Positions 1 to 9,734 of a DNA stretch of 64,000 bases are shown piece by piece (position 1 is the stretch's first letter; every line of letters starts with the position of its first letter). The DNA is from Paenibacillus faecis (GTDB lineage Bacteria; Bacillota; Bacilli; Paenibacillales; Paenibacillaceae), in the NCBI RefSeq assembly GCF_008084145.1, contig NZ_VSDO01000001.1:820840-884839 (forward strand), in the 5' to 3' direction. The notes below the pieces were generated by a model. It did not search any database. It was not told the origin of the DNA and saw nothing but the letters and a program-made list of their open reading frames with translations. The translations under genes were made by a program, and so were the position numbers.

Positions 1-1
1 A

Positions 2-175
2 GCGATTGAACGGGTTTTTGCCTATTTGAAGCTATACATGGAGTAGGGTTCCAGCCGGAAGTTAAAAAAACAGGCTTTTGTCGATCTGGATTTGAGTTGT
101 TTAACGTACACTTTATTCAAACTCGCTTTAGACCGCCTGAACAAAAGCATTATTGAAGCAAAGGACGCTGCGTAA
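2..175 (+). pseudogene. possible transposase C-terminal remnant
   Basis: A reading frame runs in from the window edge, has an in-frame TAG at 44-46, then continues open to a TAA at 173-175. The first part contains IERVFAYLK, which resembles the block around the last acidic residue of DDE transposases; the part after the stop is rich in Leu and Lys. The internal stop and the absence of flanking genes suggest a decayed insertion sequence. Family assignment is a guess from one short motif, and the upstream part lies outside the window. Confidence 0.3.
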
Positions 176-657
176 CTTTTCAAAAAAAGTGTTATGAAAA
201 AATTGGGTCAGTCGCTGCATTTGGACAAAAATGAATTATGAAATTGACTTAAACAGCATGGATTAATTGATGAGGACTGTAAACAACACTTAACCATAGA
301 GTTTCTTCTTGCAATTCGTCGATTCGACCTTGACCGTTATTTTAAAACGTCTATTTGATTTAGGCTTTATGAGAAAAATTACTCTTATATGGGAAGGCAA
401 AGGTATTTCTTACTTCTGCTTTCCCATGTTCAATTTGGATGCAAAAAATCCTATTCTTCGGTATCAAACAACGGACAACCGTCCGTCAGCATGTGCAACA
501 TTTTGGAAGCCATCAAGCGCGACAAAACGATTCCCGCTGCGGAGAGGCATTGGATATCCAACACGTGTTCAGCTTAGAAAAGTACAAATACCACAGACCA
601 TTTCATTCAGCTCGAACAGAGAGATCTTTGGCCTGATAATACATGCTCCTAAGATAA
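176..657. other. decayed intergenic sequence without an intact gene
   Basis: Short overlapping open frames occur on both strands here, but none has a convincing ribosome site or a recognisable domain, and reading across them needs frame changes and stops. It probably holds debris of the same mobile-element relic as positions 2-175. I see no RNA gene or clear terminator for the convergent cydC gene that ends at 658. Confidence 0.4.
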
Positions 658-2400
658 TTAGGGCATCCTTTTTTGTTCCCCAGCTTCTCCAACCATTTGC
701 CGCTCGATCTGTTTCATCTTGAAAAAATAGCCTTTTTGCTCCATCAGATCCGCATAGGAACCCTTTTCAATCACCATTCCATCGTCCATGACCACGATCT
801 GGTCCATCCCTTCCAATCCGATCAGCCGATGGCAAATCAGGAGAAGCGTATCTCCGGTCGCCTGTTCGTAGAGATGTTTCATAACGCGTTGCTCCGTCAC
901 GTAATCCAGTGAAGAAGTTGGTTCGTCCAACAGCCAGAGCCGTCCTTTGTGCAACATCGCCCGTGCTAGGGCTAGTCTCTGTTTCTCGCCGTCCGACAAA
1001 TTTTCTCCTTTCTCGTACACCGCATCGTCCAACGACATATTCGTTAACTGCACTTTTGCCAGCATGGCGTATAATTCAGCGTCGGTGTACTCACCTCCAT
1101 CCAACAGCAGGTTCTCCCGGATCGTTCCCCGGAAGAAATGGTTTTGCTGCAAAACGACGTTAGCCGTTTGCCAAATGCTCGTCTCATCCACTTCCTTCGC
1201 CGATCTTCCGTTCAAACGAATGTCGCCCTCCGATGGTGCGCGCAGCTTTAGCAACAGTTCAATCATGGTTGATTTTCCCGATCCGCTCGGCCCGACGATC
1301 GCCGTTTTGGAACCTGGCGAGATCCGAAGTGAAACATCTTTAAGCGCTGGCCGCCACTCATCTTCGTATTGGAACGAAACGCCGGATAGTTCAATGGAAA
1401 CGCCATGCTCCGCTGACAGTACACCGCTTGGATGCGAAGGCTGCACATCGGAGGTCGGCACCGTTTCCGCGAGCCGCTTGGCAGCATATTCGCTATCCTG
1501 TTTATAAGCGGGCAACGTGGCCATGGCCGCAGCTTCTTCAAACACCGTTAGCGAAGTCATCACCAACATGGCAAGAAACACCCCGGCAAGCTGCCCGTCC
1601 CTGATGAGATAGGCGCCACTCGCCAGCACGCCCCAGGAAATGAAAAATGTAACGAAAGCGTGCATCGTTTGCCCAAGCAGCAAATGACCAGCCGCCCGTT
1701 GCTGCCTGGCTGCCAAAGCTGCCGAAGCATGTTCAAGTTGCTTTTCTCGTTTTTTTAATTGCCCGTACACTTTAAGATCGCGGAACCCATACAGTACTTC
1801 CGCCACTTCCGTGGAAAGCGCAGCTCTTTCCTGGCGAACAAGACCTTGTATCTTCCGCTGGCCAATCAAAACAATGCCAGGGACTATCAAAGCCGCAACA
1901 AGCATCCCCAGTACAAACAGGCCGGCAATCCAGAACGAAAATGAGGATGTAAACAATACAGTAGCCAAAAAGACGATAACCACCACAATCGGAGGGTAAA
2001 CGACGCGCAGGAAATAATGCTGCAGGCTCTCCACGTCCCCTACGATCCGCGCAAGCAGGTCCCCGCTCCGTTTTTTGTTCAATATACCAGGCGCTAAAGG
2101 AATTAACCGGCCAAAAAAGGATGTGCGCAAACGGCTGAGCACGGAAAACGTAGCGCGGTGGGAATACAAGCGTTCTCCGTAGCGGCTTGCCGCGCGGACC
2201 AGACCGAGCATTTTGACCAGCGACGTCAGCACAATCAACGTATAAAGCGGCGGCGCAAATACGGTCTGGGAGATCAGGTAACCGCTTGCGGAAAAAAGGA
2301 ATACGCCGGCGATGCCGGCGATAAATCCGCCTAAAATCGAAAGGATAATATCCTTTCGCTCCTGAATCATCGCTTTGGTCAGAAGTGTCAGCTCATTCAT
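658..2400 (-). CDS. cydC: CydC-type ABC exporter subunit
   Basis: Half-transporter of 580 residues with an N-terminal six-helix ABC membrane domain (about 15-320) and a C-terminal ATPase domain. Walker A is GPSGSGKST at 370-378, the signature is LSDGEKQ (Asp replaces the usual first Gly of LSGGE), and Walker B is LWLLDEP. In known systems CydC pairs with CydD, exports thiols (cysteine or glutathione) and is needed to assemble cytochrome bd. The start ATG overlaps the cydD stop as ATGA, so the two are probably translationally coupled. It is last in the minus-strand cydA-cydB-cydD-cydC cluster. The separation of CydC from CydD rests on gene order and family resemblance. Confidence 0.9.
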   Translation of the reverse strand: MNELTLLTKAMIQERKDIILSILGGFIAGIAGVFLFSASGYLISQTVFAPPLYTLIVLTSLVKMLGLVRAASRYGERLYSHRATFSVLSRLRTSFFGRLIPLAPGILNKKRSGDLLARIVGDVESLQHYFLRVVYPPIVVVIVFLATVLFTSSFSFWIAGLFVLGMLVAALIVPGIVLIGQRKIQGLVRQERAALSTEVAEVLYGFRDLKVYGQLKKREKQLEHASAALAARQQRAAGHLLLGQTMHAFVTFFISWGVLASGAYLIRDGQLAGVFLAMLVMTSLTVFEEAAAMATLPAYKQDSEYAAKRLAETVPTSDVQPSHPSGVLSAEHGVSIELSGVSFQYEDEWRPALKDVSLRISPGSKTAIVGPSGSGKSTMIELLLKLRAPSEGDIRLNGRSAKEVDETSIWQTANVVLQQNHFFRGTIRENLLLDGGEYTDAELYAMLAKVQLTNMSLDDAVYEKGENLSDGEKQRLALARAMLHKGRLWLLDEPTSSLDYVTEQRVMKHLYEQATGDTLLLICHRLIGLEGMDQIVVMDDGMVIEKGSYADLMEQKGYFFKMKQIERQMVGEAGEQKRMP

Positions 2401-4199
2401 GCCAATCCCCCTTTCCGTTGCACATCGACCATCTGGGCGTACTGGGGCTGACGCTCCAAAAGCTCGTCATGCCGTCCTGAATCCACTAACCTTCCATGGT
2501 CCATAAACAGAATATTGTCGGCATGTTGTATCGTATACAACCGGTGTGCCACGGTAATCATCGTCGCCGATTTTGCCAGTGTTGCGATGGATCGCTGCAA
2601 AATGCGTTCCGTATGCAAATCCAACCCAACGGTTGGTTCGTCAAACAAAATGAGATCGGGTTGCTTCAAAAAAGCGCGTGCCAAGGCAAGCCTTTGCCGC
2701 TCGCCTCCGGACAATCCCCTTCCCCCTTCGCCGACCAAAGTATCATAACCTTGCTCCAATTGGGGGGCAACCCCGGCAAGACCGGCTTCCTCCGTGGCCT
2801 TCTCCACCTCAGCCCTGGTGACGCGCCGACCAGCACCGATGGCTATATTTTCGGAAAGAGTGCCTGCAAAAATATACGGGTGCTGCGTAATATAGCTTAC
2901 GCGTGCAAACCATGCAGCCTCATCGTATTGCGAAAGCGGGATTTCGTTCACCAGCACTTCGCCTGAAGACGGTTTTAGCAGTCCGGCAAGCAGATGAAGC
3001 AGCGTTGTTTTACCTGAACCGCTTTTGCCGACAATAGCGATATTCTCTCCTTGCCCTAGCGATATGGACGGCGTTTCAAGCCCGAATGAATCCGGTGCAT
3101 ACTGAAACCGGACATGGTCCAGCCGGATGGATGGCGGCATCGAAATGACGGCGGCATGGGCCGGTCCCGTCTTGCTGGTCTCAACGGTACCGTCAGATGT
3201 CCCTGCTCCTTTCTGGTCCTTCGGAGACATATATTCTCCTTCCGTATCCGCAAGCAACTGTTCAACCTTCTTGATTGCCCCCATGCTTGTGCGACCGCTG
3301 TGAAACGCGGTTCCTGTATTTTTCAACACGCTGAAAAATTCGGGAACCAGCAGCAGGATGAAAAACGCGGTGTGAAAAGCAAGGGATTTGAAAACGAGCA
3401 GCTGAATGGCAAGCTCCAGAGCGACAATACCGATGCTCAGCATCACGATGGTTTCCAGCATGAATGTATTCGTAAATGCAATCCGCAAAATGCCCATCGT
3501 TGCATCCCGGTAGCCCAGGCTGCTCCTTTCAATTTCCGCTTGCTGGCGACGAGCCTGCCCAAAGATTTTCAGCGTAACCATCCCTTGAAGAGAATCCAGG
3601 AACGTACCGGAAAATTGTGCCAGCTGAGCATATTTCTCCTCCGCTTTGTTTTTCGTTTTCATTCCCACCAGGACCATGAATAAGGGGATAAACGGAGCTG
3701 TAAACAGCATAATGAAGCCGGAATTCGCATGCTGGGTAAACGTCACAATCAAAATCAGAACCGTAATGACGGCGGCCTCCATCATGCGAGGCATATATTG
3801 GCTGAAATAACTGTCAGCCTCATCCACGGCATCCAGTGCAATGCTCACCTTTTCTCCCGTTTGGCCGCGTATCGTTGAAGGTATGGAGGCATGGATTAAA
3901 TTATGAAGTAAGGCTGCCCGCATATTCGTCTTGGCGGTTGCAGCCATCCGCAAGCCGACTTTTCCGTTTCTGTACGCCAGCAGCGTTCGAATAGCCATCA
4001 GAGCCAGCAACAAGCACAGTAGGCCAACAACCGACGACAAGGAGTCGCCTTGCACAAAAACCCGTTGGACCGCTTTGGCAAGCAGTGCGGCTTGACTCAC
4101 CATGGCTGCACCTAGGGCAAGCGAGATGACCGCAAAGAGAACGAGATGTTTTCTTTGCGCGGTCATTTCTTGAGAAATCAGGCTCTTGTTCCCTTTCAA
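2397..4199 (-). CDS. cydD: CydD-type ABC exporter subunit
   Basis: A 600-residue fused membrane-ATPase half-transporter. Membrane helices fill about 15-290; a poorly conserved linker rich in Gly, Thr and Ser (about 325-350) precedes the ATPase. Walker A GKSGSGKTT is at 391-399, the LSGGE signature at 496-500 and Walker B LILFDEP at about 516-522. The start is a TTG preceded by AAAGGAGGTGAG, a very strong ribosome site. It is expected to form a heterodimer with CydC in the cell membrane, exporting reductant for cytochrome bd maturation. It lies 66 bp after cydB and overlaps cydC by 4 bp. Confidence 0.9.
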   Translation of the reverse strand: MKGNKSLISQEMTAQRKHLVLFAVISLALGAAMVSQAALLAKAVQRVFVQGDSLSSVVGLLCLLLALMAIRTLLAYRNGKVGLRMAATAKTNMRAALLHNLIHASIPSTIRGQTGEKVSIALDAVDEADSYFSQYMPRMMEAAVITVLILIVTFTQHANSGFIMLFTAPFIPLFMVLVGMKTKNKAEEKYAQLAQFSGTFLDSLQGMVTLKIFGQARRQQAEIERSSLGYRDATMGILRIAFTNTFMLETIVMLSIGIVALELAIQLLVFKSLAFHTAFFILLLVPEFFSVLKNTGTAFHSGRTSMGAIKKVEQLLADTEGEYMSPKDQKGAGTSDGTVETSKTGPAHAAVISMPPSIRLDHVRFQYAPDSFGLETPSISLGQGENIAIVGKSGSGKTTLLHLLAGLLKPSSGEVLVNEIPLSQYDEAAWFARVSYITQHPYIFAGTLSENIAIGAGRRVTRAEVEKATEEAGLAGVAPQLEQGYDTLVGEGGRGLSGGERQRLALARAFLKQPDLILFDEPTVGLDLHTERILQRSIATLAKSATMITVAHRLYTIQHADNILFMDHGRLVDSGRHDELLERQPQYAQMVDVQRKGGLA

Positions 4200-4265
4200 G
4201 CAAACTCACCTCCTTTAATATCAATGGCCGCAGGGAACCTGCTTCCTCCGCAATAGCGGATCAGG

Positions 4266-5282
4266 CTATTTTTTCCCCTTCACGTAATCAGCATCAAATA
4301 GGAACAGTCGGAAGACCAGAATAAGGGATGGGATCAGCAGACACAGACCGCCGATAAACGCAACAACGAGTGCGATGCCCATCGACGGCGATGTGGCGCT
4401 GCTCTGAATCGTGATGTAAGGATCCAGAATATAAGGATATTGCCCGATCCCGTACGCAAAAAAGGCACAGAAAAATTGAAGCATGACGCATATGAAAGCT
4501 AATCCGTAACGGCGGCCGCTGTACAACAGCCAGATGGCGATCATGAAGAACCCGACCGACATCGCCAGAAGCCACCCTAAATCCATCATGTTTTGAAAAT
4601 GCCGCTCATTGTGCTGGCTGAGGTAAATAAACGCAGTCAATGCAGCAATAATCGTTGGCGTGCTCCAGAACAGGGCATAGCTTCGCATCAGTTTCAAGGC
4701 AGCATGGTCTTCTGCACGGGAAGCGTAGAATGTCAAAAACGATCCGCTGATGAACAGGACCGACACGATGGCCAGTCCCACGATGCACCATGATAACGGG
4801 CTTGTAAACAAGGCCCAGTAATCGAGTGCAACCGTCCCTCCCTGTTTTGTTATAAATCCGCCCTCGGAGAGCGTGAGCGCGACCGACAAGGAAGCCGGAA
4901 TGAGTAAGCCGGTAGCCCCGTATAAAAACAGATACACGATGTTATTTTTGGAACCGTAGTTTTCAAAAGCATAAAAGGACCCGCGAATGGCAATCAGTAT
5001 GACGGCAATGCTTCCGGGAACAAGCAGCGCGGAACCATAATAATAGGCGGAATCAGGAAAAAAGCCGATGATGCCAATGTAGAAAAAGACGAAAAAAACG
5101 TTCGTGATCTCCCAGACAGGCGATAAATAACGCGATATCAGGCGATTAATCAAGCGATCCTGCTTCGTCAGGCGTGCGTAAAAGGCAAAAAAGCCCGCTC
5201 CGAAATCAATGGAGGCGACGATTAAATAACCGTACAAAAACAGCCAGAGCACCGAGATCCCGATTAACTCGTAACTCATCAT
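4266..5282 (-). CDS. cydB: cytochrome bd ubiquinol oxidase subunit II
   Basis: A 338-residue integral membrane protein with about eight to nine hydrophobic helices, beginning MMSYELIGISVLWLF as in Gram-positive CydB, and close to the usual 335-345 residues. The start is placed at the ATG (5280-5282) that overlaps the cydA stop as ATGATGA; a longer upstream frame would add hydrophilic residues unlike CydB. CydB partners CydA in the quinol oxidase that reduces oxygen to water with high affinity. Tight coupling to cydA fits a one-to-one complex. The gene is intact. Confidence 0.94.
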   Translation of the reverse strand: MMSYELIGISVLWLFLYGYLIVASIDFGAGFFAFYARLTKQDRLINRLISRYLSPVWEITNVFFVFFYIGIIGFFPDSAYYYGSALLVPGSIAVILIAIRGSFYAFENYGSKNNIVYLFLYGATGLLIPASLSVALTLSEGGFITKQGGTVALDYWALFTSPLSWCIVGLAIVSVLFISGSFLTFYASRAEDHAALKLMRSYALFWSTPTIIAALTAFIYLSQHNERHFQNMMDLGWLLAMSVGFFMIAIWLLYSGRRYGLAFICVMLQFFCAFFAYGIGQYPYILDPYITIQSSATSPSMGIALVVAFIGGLCLLIPSLILVFRLFLFDADYVKGKK

Positions 5283-6643
5283 GCATGCCCCCCTTTTTCC
5301 GCTGTCTCGTTGCGGGCCGGCTTCACCCATTTCTCCATCTCGGCTTCGGCCGGATTATTGTTGAACAGTCGCCTCAGCACCAGAACACACACGATTCCGA
5401 GTACGATGTACAGAAGCAGGAAGAGGAAAAAAAGAATTTTCACGCTTGGCGATGTCGTAGCTGCTTCTTCTACGCGCATATAACCTCGGATGATCCACGG
5501 CTGCCGTCCTATCTCAGCATAGAACCAGCCCAGCTCAACCCCCAGAAAAGCGAGCGGCGCGCCAAGCGCAATCACACGAAGCATCCACTTGTTGAGCTCG
5601 TTGCGCTTTTTCCAGAATACAAATAAAAAATAGAGCAGCGAAATTGCCAATAACATGAATCCGATTCCTGCCATCAAGTCAAACAAATAATGGACAAGAA
5701 GCGGCGGACGTTCATCCGTCGGGAATTCTTCCAGGCCCGTCACTTTCGCATTAAAGTCTCCAAAAGCCAGGAAGCTGAGAAATTTCGGCAGATGAAGCGC
5801 CCCTATGATTTCATGCTCAGCATTGAGCCATCCTAACAGAACCAAATCCGCACCGCTTTCAGTCTCGAAATGCCATTCCGCGGCGGCCAGCTTCTCCGGC
5901 TGATGCTCGGCAAGAAACTTGGCGGATACATCCCCGGCTAACGTGTTGAGCAATCCGAACAGCAGAACGACGGCCATCATCAGCTTTAAGGCTTTTTTGT
6001 GGTATGCGGACACACCCTTTTTAAGCATCGTAAAGGCTGCAATTCCAGAGAGCAGGGCAGCCCCCGTCATATAGGCCGAGCTTAATACATGAAACACCTT
6101 GGAGAACGTCGCCGTATTCAGCATCGCTTGCACGGGGTCGACCGCGGTGAATTGTCCTGCTTCCATCGCAAAACCCGCGGGCTGATTCATGAATCCATTC
6201 ACCGTCGTAATGAAAACCGCGGACATCCCCGCCCCGGTCACAACCGGAATCGTCAACAGCCAATGAATGTACGGGTTCTTGAACCGTTCCCATGTATACA
6301 GATATATGCCCAGGAAGATGGCTTCAAAAAAGAACGCGAACACCTCCATAAATAACGGAAGCGCGATGACATTCCCGGCCAGCTTCATGAAATGGGGCCA
6401 AACCAAGGCCAGTTGCAACGAAATTGCCGTGCCGGTCACGACTCCTACCGCAACCGAAATGACGAACCCTCGCGACCACCTCTTCGCCATCAGTATGTAA
6501 TGGGGATTTTTCTTGCGGATGCCGATAAACTCTGCAATCGCAATCATAAGCGGTACTCCAACGCCAAGCGTTGCAAAAATAGCGTGGAACCCCAGAGTCA
6601 TCCCTGTTACCAACTTGCTCCACAGTACCGTATCGATACTCAT
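5279..6643 (-). CDS. cydA: cytochrome bd ubiquinol oxidase subunit I
   Basis: A 454-residue membrane protein binding hemes b558, b595 and d; it oxidises quinol and reduces oxygen. The start ATG at 6641-6643 has AAGGGAGGC about 8 nt upstream and gives MSIDTVLWSKLVTGMTLGFHAIF, with the GFH histidine expected to ligate heme. The GRQPW motif near the C-terminal third is diagnostic for the family. The length fits the short Q-loop form of Gram-positive bacteria. It is the first gene of the cyd cluster. Its promoter region (6644-6988) has a 13-bp palindrome but no convincing Rex box. Confidence 0.95.
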   Translation of the reverse strand: MSIDTVLWSKLVTGMTLGFHAIFATLGVGVPLMIAIAEFIGIRKKNPHYILMAKRWSRGFVISVAVGVVTGTAISLQLALVWPHFMKLAGNVIALPLFMEVFAFFFEAIFLGIYLYTWERFKNPYIHWLLTIPVVTGAGMSAVFITTVNGFMNQPAGFAMEAGQFTAVDPVQAMLNTATFSKVFHVLSSAYMTGAALLSGIAAFTMLKKGVSAYHKKALKLMMAVVLLFGLLNTLAGDVSAKFLAEHQPEKLAAAEWHFETESGADLVLLGWLNAEHEIIGALHLPKFLSFLAFGDFNAKVTGLEEFPTDERPPLLVHYLFDLMAGIGFMLLAISLLYFLFVFWKKRNELNKWMLRVIALGAPLAFLGVELGWFYAEIGRQPWIIRGYMRVEEAATTSPSVKILFFLFLLLYIVLGIVCVLVLRRLFNNNPAEAEMEKWVKPARNETAEKGGHA

Positions 6644-6768
6644 ACTCGAATGCCTCCCTTCAAAAGCCGTTCGGTGATCGGAATAAGATGAACTCCCTGT
6701 CAATGCGAACTCTTCCCAGACGGGTTCAATATCAGGTTTGGGCCATATTCAACAATACCGTTCCTGGC

Positions 6769-6781
6769 TGTTTATTAAACA
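6769..6781. promoter_or_regulatory. 13-bp perfect palindrome upstream of cydA
   Basis: TGTTTATTAAACA reads the same on both strands about its central base and lies about 126 bp upstream of the cydA start. It could be an operator for a redox or carbon regulator, but it does not fit the Rex or Fnr consensus as I know them. Function is inference from position only. Confidence 0.3.
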
Positions 6782-6903
6782 TTCGGATGACTTGGCATGC
6801 AGAAAGAGAGTTTTTTCCACAAATCAGGCTGCCAACAATGTTTGCACTGAGCTCCTGCAGCGTTTTACCTGCCAGCTGCATACTTTTTGCCGGTGATCGT
6901 GCC

Positions 6904-6954
6904 AGCAACAGCGGCCAGGCTAGGCCTTTTGCATCCTAGTCCGCCGCTGTTGCT
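6904..6954. repeat. strong hairpin between pfpI-like gene and cydA
   Basis: Arms AGCAACAGCGG (6904-6914) and CCGCTGTTGCT (6944-6954) are perfectly complementary, with an inner CTAGG/CCTAG pair. A short T run follows on the plus strand only, whereas both flanking genes are on the minus strand. It may still serve as the end of the upstream minus-strand transcript, or be part of a leader for cydA. Confidence 0.5.
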
Positions 6955-6988
6955 TTTATCGGATCGGCATTTTACTTTTCGGCAGTGC

Positions 6989-7798
6989 TCATTGATTAGC
7001 AGATGGTTGCTTTTCTTCAGAAACTTTTGGATTCGTATTAAAGTCGTTCGGCGCGATGCCTTCCGCTCGCCACACCGTGCCTCTTTTCTCGTACTCGAAT
7101 AACTTTTCTACAGCATTCGCGATTTGGGGCCCTAACTCACGATCGACCAAATACAAGGCTACATCAAGACCCGAAGTCACGCCTCCCCCGCTTACGAAAC
7201 GAGGACCATCTTCAACGACTCTTGCTTCAATCGGAATTGCACCGAGAGCTCCTAACGCAGCCATGCCAATATCATTGGTAACCGCATGTCTATCTTTCAA
7301 CAAACCTTCCATAGCAGGCAGCAATGTACCTCCGCATACTGTAGCCACAGTGACTTCCTTATTGTTAAAAGCTTGTTTCAACATCTCCGGCAAGCCTGTC
7401 TTCATGGCCTGCTTTAAAATATTCGGAATGGCATCTTCCGAATTTCCCGCTGGCTTGCCCGAAGCTCCAGGCACCAAAATAATTCCCGGACGCTTTGGAT
7501 CTAATGCAGCTTGCGCTTCGAGAGCGGGCCCATTCAGACCGCTTGGGACAGAACGCTTGCCTTCTGCGGAAACCAATTCTACAGTAACTGCTCCTTTTGA
7601 GTACATTCCCGCAGCAGCGAATACTTCGTATGGTGCTAATGCGTCCAGCAGATCGAAACCATCGAATAATACGATTTGAACATGCGTACTTTTGTCTTTG
7701 AATGTATCATTATTCTCTTTTGTTTTCGCACTTGCTGCAGAAGTAACTAGACTTAGAACCAGTGCAAAAGACATGAGCAATCCCAGTATTTTTTTCAT
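6989..7798 (-). CDS. secreted DJ-1/PfpI family protein
   Basis: A 269-residue protein with a clear signal peptide (MKK start, hydrophobic 5-20, AASA cleavage region near 21-24), then a DJ-1/PfpI glutaminase-like fold at about 38-245. The opening block FDGFDLLDALAPYEVF and the nucleophile elbow TVCGG (Cys155) resemble isonitrile hydratase and AraC-associated PfpI domains. Export is unusual for this fold, and the tail after 245 is low complexity. A cytosolic-type paralogue lies at 8633-9667, so duplication is likely. The substrate cannot be told from sequence; hydrolysis or hydration at Cys155 is the family expectation. The ribosome site is AAAGGAATAGG. Confidence 0.8.
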   Translation of the reverse strand: MKKILGLLMSFALVLSLVTSAASAKTKENNDTFKDKSTHVQIVLFDGFDLLDALAPYEVFAAAGMYSKGAVTVELVSAEGKRSVPSGLNGPALEAQAALDPKRPGIILVPGASGKPAGNSEDAIPNILKQAMKTGLPEMLKQAFNNKEVTVATVCGGTLLPAMEGLLKDRHAVTNDIGMAALGALGAIPIEARVVEDGPRFVSGGGVTSGLDVALYLVDRELGPQIANAVEKLFEYEKRGTVWRAEGIAPNDFNTNPKVSEEKQPSANQ

Positions 7799-7932
7799 CC
7801 TTATACCTATTCCTTTCGTTTAGCTCAAGGTATAAAACGGAATGAAATCCGTTCGTCTTAGCGATTTTTTGGAGTTCTTAATAAAATCAGTACACTACTC
7901 AAATCTTGCGGAGGTGAGTGAGGCCACCTCAT

Positions 7933-8643
7933 TTAAGGGGTAACCACTGCCTCTCTGGATCGATCGATATTTCTGATTATGATGTTAGGGATGACCAGCA
8001 GCAGCACAATAGAGCAGTAAACGCCAATTGTATAGCTGGTAGCGTAAGTGAGACCAAATCCCTGATAAAAAAGGGAGGTGATGAGATGAATTGACATGTT
8101 CGTAAAACAAAAGGCGTAGCTTCGGATCATCCAGTTCCGGTGCCGGATGATGCGTTTCTTTTTGATTTGTGCGAGTGCCATAATGGTGATAAGCAGCCAT
8201 ATAATATTAAGAACGTTGAACCCCATACTGCTTATTTTTCCTCCAGTAGCGTAAGGCGCCATGTATCCGGAAGTAATGACGACAAGAAGGACGGACACTA
8301 AATAAACGTAGCCGTTTATACGGTGGAACTTGCGGTTCTTTTCAAAGATCCGAATGGAAAAATTTAGCAAACCCGCCGCCATGGCGATGCAGGCAAACGC
8401 AACATGAATGTGCATAACGTTTATCCAAACCGGAAGATTAAGCTCACGCTTCAAGCTGATTTTATGGCTTAAAAATGCCTTGGCACCGGGATCGATAATA
8501 AAATTGGCCACCAAGGCGTAAAGGATAAATAGAATACTGATGCAGGCTAAAAGTCCGTATAATGTTCTCCGCTTCTTCATGCGATCCAAAACCCCCGCGG
8601 CTTCACTTTTATTGCCAAATCGCATTTCCTTGTTAGGAAACAC
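7933..8643 (-). CDS. DUF2306-type integral membrane protein
   Basis: A 236-residue protein with about six to seven hydrophobic helices between residue 28 and 220. Conserved His residues occur in VMHIHVAF, FHRINGYVY and IRHRNWMIRSY, the arrangement typical of DUF2306, a family of unknown function sometimes compared to heme or quinone membrane proteins. The GTG start used here overlaps the end of the upstream PfpI-fusion gene by 11 bp. In-frame ATGs at 8625 and 8580 are alternatives, and the last gives a start just before the first helix. Overlap implies co-transcription with the PfpI fusion. Confidence 0.7.
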   Translation of the reverse strand: MFPNKEMRFGNKSEAAGVLDRMKKRRTLYGLLACISILFILYALVANFIIDPGAKAFLSHKISLKRELNLPVWINVMHIHVAFACIAMAAGLLNFSIRIFEKNRKFHRINGYVYLVSVLLVVITSGYMAPYATGGKISSMGFNVLNIIWLLITIMALAQIKKKRIIRHRNWMIRSYAFCFTNMSIHLITSLFYQGFGLTYATSYTIGVYCSIVLLLVIPNIIIRNIDRSREAVVTP

Positions 8644-9667
8644 GCTTGCCTGTTAATTTGGATGCAGGCAGAATGCCGGCCCTGGCGAATCCGATCATGT
8701 GATCTCCTTCGGCGGCAACTTCGAATTTCAGATTTAAGCGCATGGGTTTCGTGATGCGCAGCGACCAAGTAAGCTTATTGTCCTGAAGTAAGGGGTTTAT
8801 AAACTCGACCGTCTCATCTCCTTGTGTTGCCTTGCCTTGGATCATCCCATTCCTTATGGAGATGGAGAGCTTGACCTCCAGTTTCCCAACAGGCGTAGCG
8901 ATTGTCGTATCCCAATCTCCGTCGAAGTCAGATTCCCTGGACGATTTTATATCCAGGGTGTCGGAGGTCATCCCCGCTTTGTTCATTGCAATGTTCGTTT
9001 CTTCGTCGGCCTCTGCCTTGTGAGAGCTAGGCGCCATTCCTTCTTCCCGCCAGACCGTTCCTCTCCGTTCATATTCGAACAGCTGCTCTACCGCGTGCGC
9101 GATGCGTGGTCCAAGCTCGCGTTCCACCAGATACAGCGCTACATCGAGTCCCGAAGTAACGCCGCCGCCAGTAACCAGGTTGCCGTTGTCCACTACGCGT
9201 GCCGGGACGGGAATGGCGCCGGTTGCTCCAAGTACATCCATGCCCAGATGATGCGTTACCGCCGGTCTGCCCTCTAAGAGCCCTCCCATAGCCAGCAACA
9301 GGGAACCGCCGCAAACCGTGGCGACGACGATGTCTTTTTGCCCGAGCGCCTGCCCAATCATTCCGGTCAATCCTGTATTCATTGCCCGCGACAGAATAAC
9401 CGGGGGCGAATCGGGGCCATCACCTTCGGCGTCGCCCGACGCGCCAGGGACGAGAATAATGCCCGCACGTTCCGGGTTCAGTCTGCAGCTCGCTTCAATT
9501 TTTAACCCGTTGATGCCGCTAGTGACGGATCTCGGCCCTTCAGCGGTAACGAGTTCTACGCTTAACGCGTTTTCAGCATACATGGCAGCGGCGCAAAAAA
9601 CCTCGTAAGGCGCAATGGCATCCAGAAGGTCGAAGCCATCAAAAAGCACGATTTGAACTGTAAACAT
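8633..9667 (-). CDS. DJ-1/PfpI domain fused to a C-terminal beta-rich domain
   Basis: A 344-residue protein without a signal peptide. Residues 1-210 form a DJ-1/PfpI domain closely similar to the secreted neighbour, with FDGFDLLDAIAPYEVF at the start and Cys119 in VATVCGG. After a linker, residues about 245-344 form a domain of alternating short strands with a GDWDTTI start and a repeated T-Q-G-D pattern, which looks like a beta-barrel or beta-sandwich module. The ribosome site GAGGAGG is ideal. Its partner is the overlapping DUF2306 gene. It may be an enzyme with an added ligand-binding domain; the substrate is unknown. Confidence 0.75.
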   Translation of the reverse strand: MFTVQIVLFDGFDLLDAIAPYEVFCAAAMYAENALSVELVTAEGPRSVTSGINGLKIEASCRLNPERAGIILVPGASGDAEGDGPDSPPVILSRAMNTGLTGMIGQALGQKDIVVATVCGGSLLLAMGGLLEGRPAVTHHLGMDVLGATGAIPVPARVVDNGNLVTGGGVTSGLDVALYLVERELGPRIAHAVEQLFEYERRGTVWREEGMAPSSHKAEADEETNIAMNKAGMTSDTLDIKSSRESDFDGDWDTTIATPVGKLEVKLSISIRNGMIQGKATQGDETVEFINPLLQDNKLTWSLRITKPMRLNLKFEVAAEGDHMIGFARAGILPASKLTGKRVS

Positions 9668-9734
9668 CCATAAACCTCCTCGTATTCAAAGTCAGTAGGT
9701 CGATCCTCGAACCTGCGGGTCGATCAGGGAAAAG

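Noticed and set aside
6644..6988. Rex or Fnr box upstream of cydA
   Set aside because: No TTGTGA-N6-TCACAA-like pair is seen; only a single TCCACAAA-type half that may be chance.
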